Source: Kineosporia sp. R_H_3 (GTDB taxonomy: Bacteria > Actinomycetota > Actinomycetes > Actinomycetales > Kineosporiaceae). From it: a stretch of 36,626 nucleotides of DNA. The number at the start of each line of letters is the position of its first letter. Positions within the stretch are counted from its first letter, which is position 1. Shown here piece after piece: positions 17,219 through 25,463 of the stretch. The stretch is taken from the NCBI RefSeq assembly GCF_002198675.1, contig NZ_MWLL01000209.1, forward strand, positions 1 to 36,626. The letters run 5' to 3'. A program made the position numbers and the translations under genes. Below the pieces are notes generated by a model that worked only from the letters and a program-made list of their open reading frames with translations, did not search any database and was not told the DNA's origin.

Positions 17219-19039
17219 TCAGGCCCCTTCGAGGGCCGAGAGCTGAACCGTGAGCCGGCGCAGCCGGCTCGACAGGCTCAGCGCGATCGCCCGGTAGAGC
17301 GCGAGCGCGACCTCGGGGTCCTCGGCGGAGAGCTCGGCGAACGCCGCGCCCGACAGGTGGTGGCACAGCGTCGGGTCGTCGGCGACGATCCGGGTCGAGC
17401 GCGGGCTGCCGTCCATGAGGGCGAGCTCGCCGAACGACGAGCCGGAGCCCATGGTCGCCAGCCGGCGCCGGCCGAAGACGCCCTCCCCGCGCGAGCGGAC
17501 GTCGGCGCTCACCTGTCCGGCGGCGACGAAGTACATGCCGTCCGCCGGTGCCCCCTCGTCGAAGACGACCGTGCCGCCGGGGAAGAGCTGGGTCGTCGTG
17601 CGCCGCTCGATCCGCTCGACGACGTCCGCGGGCAGCCCGAGGAGCAGGTCCTGGCCCGCGAGCGGGACGAGCGCCTCGGGGAGCCCGCCCTCGATGCCGT
17701 GCGTGGCGAGCAGCAGGCCCTCGGCCCACTCGAGGGCCTGGTCGACGGCCTGCACCCGGTGGTCGGCCGCGACCCCGGCGACAGCACGGCGGGCCTCGAC
17801 GGCGAGCGGCTGGACGAGGGCGACGGCGACGCCGTCCGACCGCAGCTGGGCCACGAGCCCGGTGAGGAGCGCGACCGTCGCGGTGTCGACGCGGGTGACG
17901 CGGCGCAGGTCGAGGATCCGCCAGCGGGCCGGCGCGGAGTCCTCGAGGACGGCCCGGACGAGCTGCTCCGCGGTCGCGAAGACCTGGTCGCCACCGACCT
18001 CGTGGACGGCGATCTGGCTGCCCTCGGCGTCGAGCAGGGCCCGCTCGGCGGCGATCCGCAGCCGGTGCGACCGCGCCGCGTCGCCCCGGTAGGACCGGCG
18101 CACACCGGTCGGCACCCGGCTGCCGGCGTGGAGCAGGTGAAGGCCGAAGTGCTCCGAGAGCTCCTCGCACGCGGCGATGCCCCGGACGCTGTTGCCGTTG
18201 CGGTCGAGCATCGGGCTGCGGACCCCGATGCCGAGCTGGCCCGGCAGGACCGCCGCGATGTCACCGCTCACGCCGCTCTTCGCCGGCAGGCCGACCCGGT
18301 AGAGCCACTCGCCGGCGTAGTCGTACATGCCGCACGTCGACATCACGGTGAGGACCCGGCCGACGACGTCCCGCGGCACGACCTGGACCCCGGTGACCGG
18401 GTTGACGCCGCCGCCCGCGAGGGTCGCGGCCATGACGGCGAGGTCGCGGGCCGTGACGAGCACCGAGCACTGCCGGAAGTAGACGTCGAGGACGTCGTCC
18501 ACGTCGGGTGCGAGCAGCCCCACGGTGCGGGCGAAGTAGGCGATGGCCCGGTTGCGGTCGCCGGTCTCCTTCTCGGACGTGAAGACCGCCTCGTCGACCT
18601 CGAGCGGCCGGCCGGCGAACGCCGAGAGGCCGCCGAGGACGCGCTCGAACTGCTCGGCCCGGGTCGCCCCGGCGACGAGCGACGTCGTGACGATCGCGCC
18701 GGCGTTGACCATCGGGTTGTACGGCCGGCTCGTCGTCTCGTCGAGGCTGATCGAGTTGAACGGGTCACCGGTCGGTTCGACACCGACGTGGCGCAGCACC
18801 TCCTCGACGCCCCGGTCGGCGAGCGCGAGCGCGTACGCGAACGGCTTGCTCACGGACTGGATCGTGAAGGGCGTCGACGGGCCGACCTCGTAGACCCGGC
18901 CGTCCATCGTCGCGACGGCGAGGCCGAAGTCGTCCGGGTCGGCGAGCGCGAGCTGCGGGATGTACGTGGCGATCTCGCCGTCGCGCCGTTCGAGGAGGCG
19001 GGCGTGCAGGTCGGCCAGCAGGGCGTCGAGAGGGCTCAC
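17219..19039 (-). CDS. glsA: Glutaminase A fused to STAS and cNMP-binding domains
   Basis: Hydrolyses glutamine to glutamate and ammonia; the fusion suggests control by a ligand. The 606-residue protein has a serine-dependent (beta-lactamase-fold) glutaminase domain at ~1-310 with the SxxK pair in QSVSK (Ser62, Lys65), PYNPMVNAGAI (Asn111), STCGMYDYAGEW (Tyr238, Tyr240) and PAKSGVSG. A STAS domain lies at ~340-440 and a CNB domain at ~485-590 with the cassette FGELALMDGSPRSTRI (Gly536, Glu537, Arg546). Ordinary glutaminases are about 310 residues long. The GTG at 19039 overlaps the peptidase TGA by four bases (GTGA) with GAGGA before it, so translation is coupled. Confidence 0.93.
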   Translation of the reverse strand: MSPLDALLADLHARLLERRDGEIATYIPQLALADPDDFGLAVATMDGRVYEVGPSTPFTIQSVSKPFAYALALADRGVEEVLRHVGVEPTGDPFNSISLDETTSRPYNPMVNAGAIVTTSLVAGATRAEQFERVLGGLSAFAGRPLEVDEAVFTSEKETGDRNRAIAYFARTVGLLAPDVDDVLDVYFRQCSVLVTARDLAVMAATLAGGGVNPVTGVQVVPRDVVGRVLTVMSTCGMYDYAGEWLYRVGLPAKSGVSGDIAAVLPGQLGIGVRSPMLDRNGNSVRGIAACEELSEHFGLHLLHAGSRVPTGVRRSYRGDAARSHRLRIAAERALLDAEGSQIAVHEVGGDQVFATAEQLVRAVLEDSAPARWRILDLRRVTRVDTATVALLTGLVAQLRSDGVAVALVQPLAVEARRAVAGVAADHRVQAVDQALEWAEGLLLATHGIEGGLPEALVPLAGQDLLLGLPADVVERIERRTTTQLFPGGTVVFDEGAPADGMYFVAAGQVSADVRSRGEGVFGRRRLATMGSGSSFGELALMDGSPRSTRIVADDPTLCHHLSGAAFAELSAEDPEVALALYRAIALSLSSRLRRLTVQLSALEGA

Positions 19040-22000
19040 GGGATCCTCACCGTGGTCGCGGCCACGTTGTTCGTGAGCCTGGGATCGGGCACCGCGGAGG
19101 CCGTCGCGACGGCCACGCCGCCGGTCGCGGCCCGCGTCGTGGACGCCTTGAGCGTCACCGTGTACGTCACGCTGCCGCCGACCGGCAGGCCCGCGGCCGT
19201 CCACGTCCAGACCCCCTTGACGAGGGTGCCGCCGGGCGCCGAGACGACGGTGAGCGGCGCCCCGACGGTGAGCCCCGTGACGACCTTCGCGGCGGTGTTC
19301 GGACCGGCGTTCGTCACGGTGACGGTCGTCGTGAACGTCGACCCGCGGGCGGCCGACGCGGGGGCGGTGACCCTCGCGGCGAGGTCGGCCCGGGCGTTCG
19401 CGAGCGAGACGACGGACGCCCGGAACGTCACCTGCACCGGTGGCGCCGCGGCGTCGGCGGTCGCGGTGACGACGACCGGGCCCGCGGTCGTCCCCGCGAC
19501 GAGGGCCGGTGACGTCGCGAGCCCGCCGGGGCCGGTCGTCACCGTGACCGACCTCGTCGTCCCGGTGCCGGACGTCGCGAAGGCGGCGCCGCCCGACGTG
19601 ACCGCGAACGTCACGGGGGTGCCGGCGAGCGGCGCGCCGGCGGCGTCGAGGACCTTGGCCACCAGCGGCTTGTCGAACGGCTGGCCGGCGGTGCCGACCT
19701 GGCCGTCACCGCTCACGACGGTCGCGCTGCGCGGTCCCGACACCGCGGTGAGGACGCCCGGTGCGGTCGCGCTCGAGCCGGCGTAGACCGGGTCCGCCAG
19801 GGACGTCGTCGAGCCGTCCGGGAGCGTGACCGGGCCGCCGAACGCCGCCGCCACCGTGTAGGTGCCGGCGGGCAGCGTGACGTCGCCGAGCGCGACCTTC
19901 CCGTCGACGTCGGTGATCCGGCTCGCCGCGGCGACGACGGACCCGCCGGAGCCGGTCACCGCGAGGTAGACGGTGTGCGCCCGCACGGGGAGCCCGCCCG
20001 CGGTGAGGGTCGCGGTGACACCGCTCGGTGACGCGACGCCCGCCGGGACGACGACGGGGCCGCCGGAGAGCGTCAGCGTGGTCGGCACCTTCGTCACCGT
20101 CACGCCGCGGACGGCGCTCGTCGACGCGGCGGCACCGGTGCCCCCGGGGTCGCCGTCGAACGCCGCCTGCACGTCGACCGGGCCCGGGGCGTCGACGACG
20201 GGCAGCGTCGCGGTCGCGACGCCGTCCGCGCCGGTGCGTGCGGTGGCGGACGCCGTCCCGAGGGTGAACCGGACCGTGCGGTCCGCGAGCGGCCCGGACG
20301 CGTCGGCCAGGGTCGCCGAGACGTCCGCCGTCGTGCCGTACCGCACCCCGCTCGGGGTCGCACCGAGGGTGAGCGTCGTCGGGGTCTGCGCGGCCGTCGC
20401 GGCGGTCACCGGGTCGGTCGCCCCCGGTGTCCAGAACCGGCCGCCGTTGTCGTCGGCCGAGACGAGGCCGACGCCGTTGACCGCCTGCACGAGGAACCGG
20501 ACGTCACCGGCCGACTGGCCGGTCGGCAGGTCGACGACCCCGCGCCAGAGCGTCGTGTCGACCGTGTCCTGGGTGAGGTCGACCGAGGCCCACGTGCCGT
20601 GGAACGGGCTGCCCGGCACCCCGGTGTACGTCACCCAGACCTTCTGGACACCGGCCGACGGGTCGCCGACGACGTGGACCGCGACCGGCACCGAGGTGGC
20701 CCCGGCGGTCGCCGGCGCGTCGACGCCGCTCATCGTGGGCGGTGCCGCGAGCGCGGGGGTGTTGCCGCCGTACGTCGCGATGTTGTTGCTGTAGAACAGC
20801 TCGAAGTCGAGCGCGGAGTAGCGGCGCTGCGTCGTCGTCGACGACCCGGGCGCGTCGCTGCGGTACTGGGCGGGCGTCACCGCGAGCCGGGTCCGGCCGT
20901 CCTGCGGGTCGGCGACGGCACCGAACCAGTTGCCGGTCGCCAGCCGCGAGGGGTAGAAGGCGGACGATGTGAAGGGCGCGTGGACGGCGTTCGTCTCGGT
21001 CGTCGCGGCACCGGTGAGCGGCAGCACGCCGTCGGTGTCGGCGTACGTGCCGCCGCGCCAGCCGATGCCGCGCAGCGTCGTCCCGGGGACGGTGACGTCG
21101 GCACGGACGAGCGGCAGCGCCGGCTCCGCCGGGTTCGTCACCACACCGTCGGGGCCGGACAGGTACGTCGCGGTGACGCTGCCGCCGTCCGTGCTCGTCA
21201 GGGTGCGCGAGGTCGGGGTGAGCGCGACCGGGTCGAGCGCGAGCGCTCCGCTGCGCAGGCCGAGCGTCGCGCCGGGGGTGCCGGCCGGCACGTCGGTCAC
21301 CGCGACGGTCGAGGCGGTCGCCGGGGCCGGCACCCGGTTCGGGAGGTCGACGCCGAGCATCGGCAGGCCGAAGAGGGTCGACTCCAGCAGCGCCTTGGTG
21401 TGGATGCCGCGCAGCGACGGGGTGTCCGCGAGGTACTGCTGCTTCGCCGCGAGCAGCGCGGCGCCGACGGGCACGGCGGCCGGGTCGGCACCTGTGCCGT
21501 AGTGCAGCTGTTGCATGAAGCCGGCATAGAGCCGCTCGCTGTACTCGAGGAAGTCCGTGTCGCCGTACTGGTAGCCGGTGCCGGCGACGAGGGTGGCGCC
21601 CTGCTGCGCGAAGGCTTGCGCCCAGTCGAGCCCCAGGGTGAGGCCGGGGACGCCGTCCGCGTCGAGCAGGTTGTAGCCGGAGTGGCAGCCCGCGCTGACG
21701 ACGAGGGTGTTACGGAACAGGTCCGGCCGCGCCGTGGCGGCCGTCGCGACCTCGGTGGTGACGACGGACGTCGAGTAGTCCGCGGCGAGTGCGCTGTTCG
21801 CGCTGAAATGGCCTGCCAGGTAGGTGATGTCGTGCTTGCGGGTGAACAGCGTGGCCCGCAGGTCGTCGGCCGTCCAGGAGGTCGTCCGGCTCGGGACGCC
21901 GCCGACCGTCGTCGTGCTCGGCGGGACGCCGGAGTCGGTCACGAGGGCCTCGTTGCCGGTGCCGCCGATCCCCGCACGCAGGGTCGTGGAGACGGCGTCG

Positions 22001-24684
22001 GCGGCGTCGGTGAGGAAGTCGTAGCCGGTGACGAGGGAACTGGCCGGGGTGATGACCCTGGTGCCGGACGTCGTCGACGCCGGGTCGGCGCCGACGTAGC
22101 CGCGGACCGTGGCGGAGATCTCCGGGGCAGTCTCGACGAGCCGACCGACGGCGACGTCCGGCACCGGGAGCTCGGCTCCCTTGACGGAGACGTCGACGCG
22201 CGCGCCGTAGGCGTCCTGGGAGAGGAAGGTGTTGCGGCGCAACGAGGCCTGCGAGGCCGTGTCGTCCGCGACCGGCGGCACGTAACCGCTCTCCGGGCCG
22301 AGGCCGGCGGCGTCCGGGTAGCGGACGAACGGCACCACGCCGTCGCCGCCGGCGAGCACGACGTACTTCAGGGACCCCGGTGACCCGTCGGCGGCGCGGT
22401 AGCCGTTGACGATCTCGCGGGCGGCCGCGGCGACGAGGTTCTTGGCGTACGGGCAGTCCTTGACGCCGTCCGCCTGGGCGTTGAGGGCCACGACGCGCGG
22501 GGAGAGGGCGAGGTCGACGACGACGCCGTCCGTCGCGGTGGCGAGCCGGCCGAGGTCGGCCATGAGGTCGGCGACCTGCTGCGCCGTCCCGGGCACGCGC
22601 GCGGAGTCGGTGAGGACGACGGTCTGCGCGGGGCCGGCGGGGTAGCTGCCGAGGGCGTCGGCGGCGAAGCCGGAGAGCGTCGTCGAGCAGGCCCCACCCG
22701 TCGTCGTCCCGACGAGCCGGAACGGCGCGGGCGAGGAGGCACCGCTGCGGCCGATGACGCGGACGTAGAAGTACCCGGTGTTGTCCCAGGTGGCCGACGC
22801 GACCGACTCGTCGGCGAGGCCGTCACGGGCCGAGACGGCGACGAGGCTGCGGGTCTGGGCGCTCGACCACGCGTCGGAGAAGACGCTCGGGCTGAACACG
22901 CTGGGGCTGAACACGCTGGGCGAGAACACGCTCGGCGAGAACACCGACGGGCTGAACACCGACGGCGAGAACACGCTCGGGCTGAAGACGCTCGGCGAGA
23001 ACACGCTCGGGGAGAAGACGCTGGGGGCGAAGGCGTCACCGGCGAACTCGGCGGAGAGCGTGTCGAGGTCGGACGGCACGAGGAGCTTCGTGAACGCCTG
23101 GCCGATGTCCTTGTAGAGGGTGACGTCGTAGTCGGCGGGCAGGTCGGTGACGTCGACGCGGACCCGGGCGTCGGGCTGCACGGGGATCCGGTACCAGCGG
23201 GCCTCCCCCGGTGCGCGCAGGGCGCCGGTGACCTCGGTGCCGCTCGTCAGCGTGAGCGCCGTCGGCCACGTCGTGTTGTCCGGCTGGCCGTCGCCCGCCG
23301 CGCGCCCGACCCAGGCCGGGGTGTCGGCGGAGTCGGCGGGGAGCAGGTCGGCGGTGACGGTGAGCGGGGCGCCGCCCTCGTCGGTGCCCGGGAGGCGGCC
23401 GGCCGTCGTCCCGCCGGTGCCCTCGTCGAAGGCGAAGGTGACGACGTTCGTCGCCGTCGTGCCGCGCCCGGCGAGCACCTCGACGGCGTCGATGTCGCCG
23501 CCGAAGCCGGACACGCCGTCGTCGGCGAAGAGCCGGCCGACGACGAGCGCGGCGCCCTCGTCGGGCTGCAGGGCGTCGGCGGGCATGCCCCAGGTGCGGG
23601 TCGTCGTGACCCCGTCGACGGTGACGGACGCCGAGGTGCCCGTGTAGACACCCTCGAGGTGCGCCCAGGCACCGGCCGGGAGCGCGGCCGGCGCGCAGAC
23701 CCGGCGCAGCTCGGTCGTCGGCTCGGCCTCCTCCTCGCTGTCGGCGAGGACGACCGCGAGCACGGAGAGGCAGGGCCGGCCGTCGTCGACGAGCAGGCTC
23801 CAGCCCTCCCGCGGCGCCGCGCCCGGGCCGTCGGAGGCCGGCCGGCTGACGACGCCGCGGACGCCGGTGCCGCCGTCCCACCGGACGTCGGCGGCGAGCG
23901 TGAGGTCCCGGGTGAGGGTCGCCGTCCCCGGCACCGTGGCGACGACGCGCGCGGCCGTCGTCCCGCCGGCGAAGCGCAGGGCGAGGTCCGGGGCGAAGGT
24001 CAGGGACCGGCAGACGACGGAGAAGAAGTCGAGCCCGTCGCCGGAGCGGCCGGTCGCCCCGGTCATGACGCTGCCCGCGGGGCACAGCTGCGCCGGTCGG
24101 CCGCCGCCGCCGGCGCCGCCGACCCGGGAGGTCGCCTCCGCCGCGCCGAGCGTGCCCGTCGCCGGGTCGAGCGGTGCGCACAGGAGCGTGATCGCGTCGA
24201 CGAGGGCACCGGCGGTGCCCGTCGCGCCGACGGCCAGCGAGCCCGCCGGGCAGGTCGCCGTGGAGACGCGGTCAGTCGTCGGGCCGTACCCGGGCCCGTC
24301 GAACGCCGTCCCGACCGCTGCCGCGCCGCCGTCCAGCACCGCCGGGGCGCAGCGGAAGGTGATGCCGTTGAGCCAGTCCCGGCCCTGGTCCGGCTCGTCG
24401 TTCTGGTAGCCCGTGATCGAGGTGACGGCGTAGTCCCCGCACGAGGCCTCGGCCGGTGCACCGCCGAAGGGGTTGCCCCAGCCGGCGAGGGCCTCGGCCC
24501 GCCCGAGCCGCGGCTCGGCGAGGCCCGTCACGGCCGCGGCCGGCGGCGCCGACACCGCGGAGGGCAGGCCGGGCAGCACCGGCAGCCCGGCCACGACGAG
24601 CCCGCTGACGATCCCGACGACGAGCGCGCGCATCCTGCCCACGGCCCCGACTCCCACTGCCCCGCGCGGCCCGACCCGGGACAC
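19036..24684 (-). CDS. Secreted C25 (gingipain-like) cysteine peptidase, multidomain
   Basis: Predicted 1882-residue secreted protein. It has a signal peptide (~1-50, hydrophobic core ALVVGIVSGLVVAG), a Cys-containing repeated segment (CPAGS motifs, ~80-230), a LamG/concanavalin-like domain (~235-420), a PPC-like domain (~470-550) ending in ten tandem PSVFS units (553-602), then a caspase-fold C25 domain (~700-1150) with His959 in YLAGHFSAN and Cys1000 in SAGCHSGYN, the expected catalytic dyad. Behind it are Ig-like domains (~1370-1770, repeated TPTTLTLG and VPTTLTLSG starts) and a C-terminal DUF11 domain. No LPXTG or membrane anchor is seen. The GTG at 24684 follows AGGAG closely (three bases). 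The role may be extracellular proteolysis; the substrate is unknown. Confidence 0.85.
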   Translation of the reverse strand: MSRVGPRGAVGVGAVGRMRALVVGIVSGLVVAGLPVLPGLPSAVSAPPAAAVTGLAEPRLGRAEALAGWGNPFGGAPAEASCGDYAVTSITGYQNDEPDQGRDWLNGITFRCAPAVLDGGAAAVGTAFDGPGYGPTTDRVSTATCPAGSLAVGATGTAGALVDAITLLCAPLDPATGTLGAAEATSRVGGAGGGGRPAQLCPAGSVMTGATGRSGDGLDFFSVVCRSLTFAPDLALRFAGGTTAARVVATVPGTATLTRDLTLAADVRWDGGTGVRGVVSRPASDGPGAAPREGWSLLVDDGRPCLSVLAVVLADSEEEAEPTTELRRVCAPAALPAGAWAHLEGVYTGTSASVTVDGVTTTRTWGMPADALQPDEGAALVVGRLFADDGVSGFGGDIDAVEVLAGRGTTATNVVTFAFDEGTGGTTAGRLPGTDEGGAPLTVTADLLPADSADTPAWVGRAAGDGQPDNTTWPTALTLTSGTEVTGALRAPGEARWYRIPVQPDARVRVDVTDLPADYDVTLYKDIGQAFTKLLVPSDLDTLSAEFAGDAFAPSVFSPSVFSPSVFSPSVFSPSVFSPSVFSPSVFSPSVFSPSVFSPSVFSDAWSSAQTRSLVAVSARDGLADESVASATWDNTGYFYVRVIGRSGASSPAPFRLVGTTTGGACSTTLSGFAADALGSYPAGPAQTVVLTDSARVPGTAQQVADLMADLGRLATATDGVVVDLALSPRVVALNAQADGVKDCPYAKNLVAAAAREIVNGYRAADGSPGSLKYVVLAGGDGVVPFVRYPDAAGLGPESGYVPPVADDTASQASLRRNTFLSQDAYGARVDVSVKGAELPVPDVAVGRLVETAPEISATVRGYVGADPASTTSGTRVITPASSLVTGYDFLTDAADAVSTTLRAGIGGTGNEALVTDSGVPPSTTTVGGVPSRTTSWTADDLRATLFTRKHDITYLAGHFSANSALAADYSTSVVTTEVATAATARPDLFRNTLVVSAGCHSGYNLLDADGVPGLTLGLDWAQAFAQQGATLVAGTGYQYGDTDFLEYSERLYAGFMQQLHYGTGADPAAVPVGAALLAAKQQYLADTPSLRGIHTKALLESTLFGLPMLGVDLPNRVPAPATASTVAVTDVPAGTPGATLGLRSGALALDPVALTPTSRTLTSTDGGSVTATYLSGPDGVVTNPAEPALPLVRADVTVPGTTLRGIGWRGGTYADTDGVLPLTGAATTETNAVHAPFTSSAFYPSRLATGNWFGAVADPQDGRTRLAVTPAQYRSDAPGSSTTTQRRYSALDFELFYSNNIATYGGNTPALAAPPTMSGVDAPATAGATSVPVAVHVVGDPSAGVQKVWVTYTGVPGSPFHGTWASVDLTQDTVDTTLWRGVVDLPTGQSAGDVRFLVQAVNGVGLVSADDNGGRFWTPGATDPVTAATAAQTPTTLTLGATPSGVRYGTTADVSATLADASGPLADRTVRFTLGTASATARTGADGVATATLPVVDAPGPVDVQAAFDGDPGGTGAAASTSAVRGVTVTKVPTTLTLSGGPVVVPAGVASPSGVTATLTAGGLPVRAHTVYLAVTGSGGSVVAAASRITDVDGKVALGDVTLPAGTYTVAAAFGGPVTLPDGSTTSLADPVYAGSSATAPGVLTAVSGPRSATVVSGDGQVGTAGQPFDKPLVAKVLDAAGAPLAGTPVTFAVTSGGAAFATSGTGTTRSVTVTTGPGGLATSPALVAGTTAGPVVVTATADAAAPPVQVTFRASVVSLANARADLAARVTAPASAARGSTFTTTVTVTNAGPNTAAKVVTGLTVGAPLTVVSAPGGTLVKGVWTWTAAGLPVGGSVTYTVTLKASTTRAATGGVAVATASAVPDPRLTNNVAATTVRIP
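22879..23028 (-). repeat. Ten 15-base coding repeats (PSVFS units)
   Basis: Ten in-frame 15-base units inside the C25 peptidase gene, read on the minus strand as APSVF followed by nine SPSVF. Units differ at silent positions (for example GGCGA or GGGCT at the end of each plus-strand unit), so the protein repeat is kept by selection or recent correction rather than by a very recent expansion. The stretch links the PPC-like and C25 domains. Confidence 0.9.
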
Positions 24685-24933
24685 GCGCTCCTCAGATCAC
24701 CCGGTGGACACCCGGCGACCAGGGCAGGGCGGGACCCGTGCGCGAGCCCGCCAGCCCGTATCGGCCGCGCCCGCCCCCGAGCGGTCGCACGTCACGCAGC
24801 CTGCTCCGATGGTCACCGACATCCGGGCACGCTGTCCGTCGGTTCGATGACAGAAACCCGTGCCATCAGTTACGACTTCGTTTCCCCGGTTACGGCCAGA
24901 TGTCGCCCGCCCGGTGCGTACCCCCTCGCCCTG

Positions 24934-24960
24934 TTTGCTCTGCCCTCAGTTGTGAGGGTG
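24934..24960 (-). repeat. Short dispersed repeat, type 1 (copy B)
   Basis: On the minus strand it reads CACCCTCACAACTGAGGGC followed by AGAGCAAA. Six-pair hairpin CCCTCA/TGAGGG. Same 27-base length as copies A, E and F. Confidence 0.75.
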
Positions 24961-24990
24961 GTGAGGGTGGCGGGCAGGTCGCACGGGGTG

Positions 24991-25018
24991 TTTGCTCTGC
25001 CATCAGCAGCGAGCCAAG
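24991..25018 (-). repeat. Short dispersed repeat, type 2 (copy C)
   Basis: On the minus strand it reads TTGGCTCGCTGCTGATGGC followed by AGAGCAAA. It shares the GGCAGAGCAAA end with type 1 but replaces the hairpin half by GGCTCGCTNCTGAT. Confidence 0.75.
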
Positions 25019-25034
25019 CCGGCTGCTCCCGGGC

Positions 25035-25063
25035 CTTGCTCTGCCATCAGAAGCGAGCCAGGG
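25035..25063 (-). repeat. Short dispersed repeat, type 2 (copy D)
   Basis: On the minus strand it reads CTGGCTCGCTTCTGATGGC followed by AGAGCAAG. Differs from copies C and G at the NCTGAT position and in the last base. Confidence 0.72.
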
Positions 25064-25080
25064 CCGCCGTGACCGGGCGG

Positions 25081-25166
25081 CCGCCGACCACAGCGCAACC
25101 ACAAGTGCCGTTCCGGCGCACGAAGGCCCCTGGACGGGGACTTCTGGTTGCGTCGTGGCTCGGCGG
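25081..25166. repeat. Large imperfect inverted repeat (hairpin)
   Basis: Left arm 25081-25106 and right arm 25140-25166 pair at 23 of 26 positions with one bulged base; the longest blocks are CCGCCGA and CGCAACCA. The loop is 33 bases. A direct repeat of 18 bases with a few differences (25151-25168 and 25182-25199) touches the right arm. It sits between the two oppositely oriented repeat groups. It might be a structured RNA or the heart of a small non-coding mobile element. No protein reading is supported. Confidence 0.55.
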
Positions 25167-25309
25167 ACGGCGCCACGGCTTCGTCGTTGCTCGGCGACAC
25201 GCTGGGTCGGCGCCGGTGTGTCGTCGGGTGACGTCGATGCTGTGGCGCGGTGCGACGGCGTGGTCCTGATCGGGCAGAGGAGGGCTCGCTGTCGACGCCG
25301 GCGGGGCCG

Positions 25310-25336
25310 CACCCTCACAAGCGAGGGCAGAGCAAG
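25310..25336 (+). repeat. Short dispersed repeat, type 1 (copy E)
   Basis: CACCCTCACAAGCGAGGGC followed by AGAGCAAG; five-pair stem CCCTC/GAGGG. Directly joined head-to-tail to copy F. Confidence 0.8.
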
Positions 25337-25363
25337 CACCCTCACAAGCGAGGGCAGAGCAAA
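25337..25363 (+). repeat. Short dispersed repeat, type 1 (copy F)
   Basis: Identical to copy E except for the last base. Follows E with no spacer, giving a 27-base period. Confidence 0.8.
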
Positions 25364-25395
25364 CACCCTTGGCTCGCTCCTGATGGCAGAGCAAA
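25364..25395 (+). repeat. Short dispersed repeat, type 2 (copy G)
   Basis: CACCCTTGGCTCGCTCCTGA followed by TGGCAGAGCAAA, 32 bases long. Directly joined to copy F; E, F and G form one head-to-tail run. Confidence 0.8.
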
Positions 25396-25463
25396 GCGGA
25401 CGGCCGGCTCTACCTGCTGCGTGAGCGGGACGACGAGGACGACGAGGCCGACGACGAGAACGG

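Larger units (their letters stand above)
24685..25463. other. Repeat-filled spacer between cyclase and C25 genes
   Basis: A 779-base stretch without a supported gene. It carries six short repeats: three on the minus strand (24934-25063), three on the plus strand (25310-25395), on either side of a large imperfect hairpin (25081-25166). Two GTTACG words 20 bases apart (24869-24894) lie nearer the peptidase gene. Open frames across the spacer are fusions of the repeats and do not look like proteins. The peptidase promoter must lie here, but none is clear. Confidence 0.6.

Noticed and set aside
16562-19786. 1074-codon open frame on the plus strand
   Set aside because: It is antisense to the phosphoesterase and glutaminase genes, whose motifs are clear; long antisense frames are expected in such G+C-rich DNA.
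24869-24894. MtrA boxes upstream of the C25 peptidase
   Set aside because: Two GTTACG words are 20 bases apart, not at the spacing of known MtrA direct repeats; chance is possible.
24934-25395. CRISPR array
   Set aside because: Units E, F and G abut with no spacers, the two groups point in opposite directions, and no cas gene is in the window.
24890-25463. Small proteins with repeated FALPS or SLLMAEQ words
   Set aside because: These words are translations of the DNA repeats in several frames and both directions, and no frame has normal codon use or a ribosome site.
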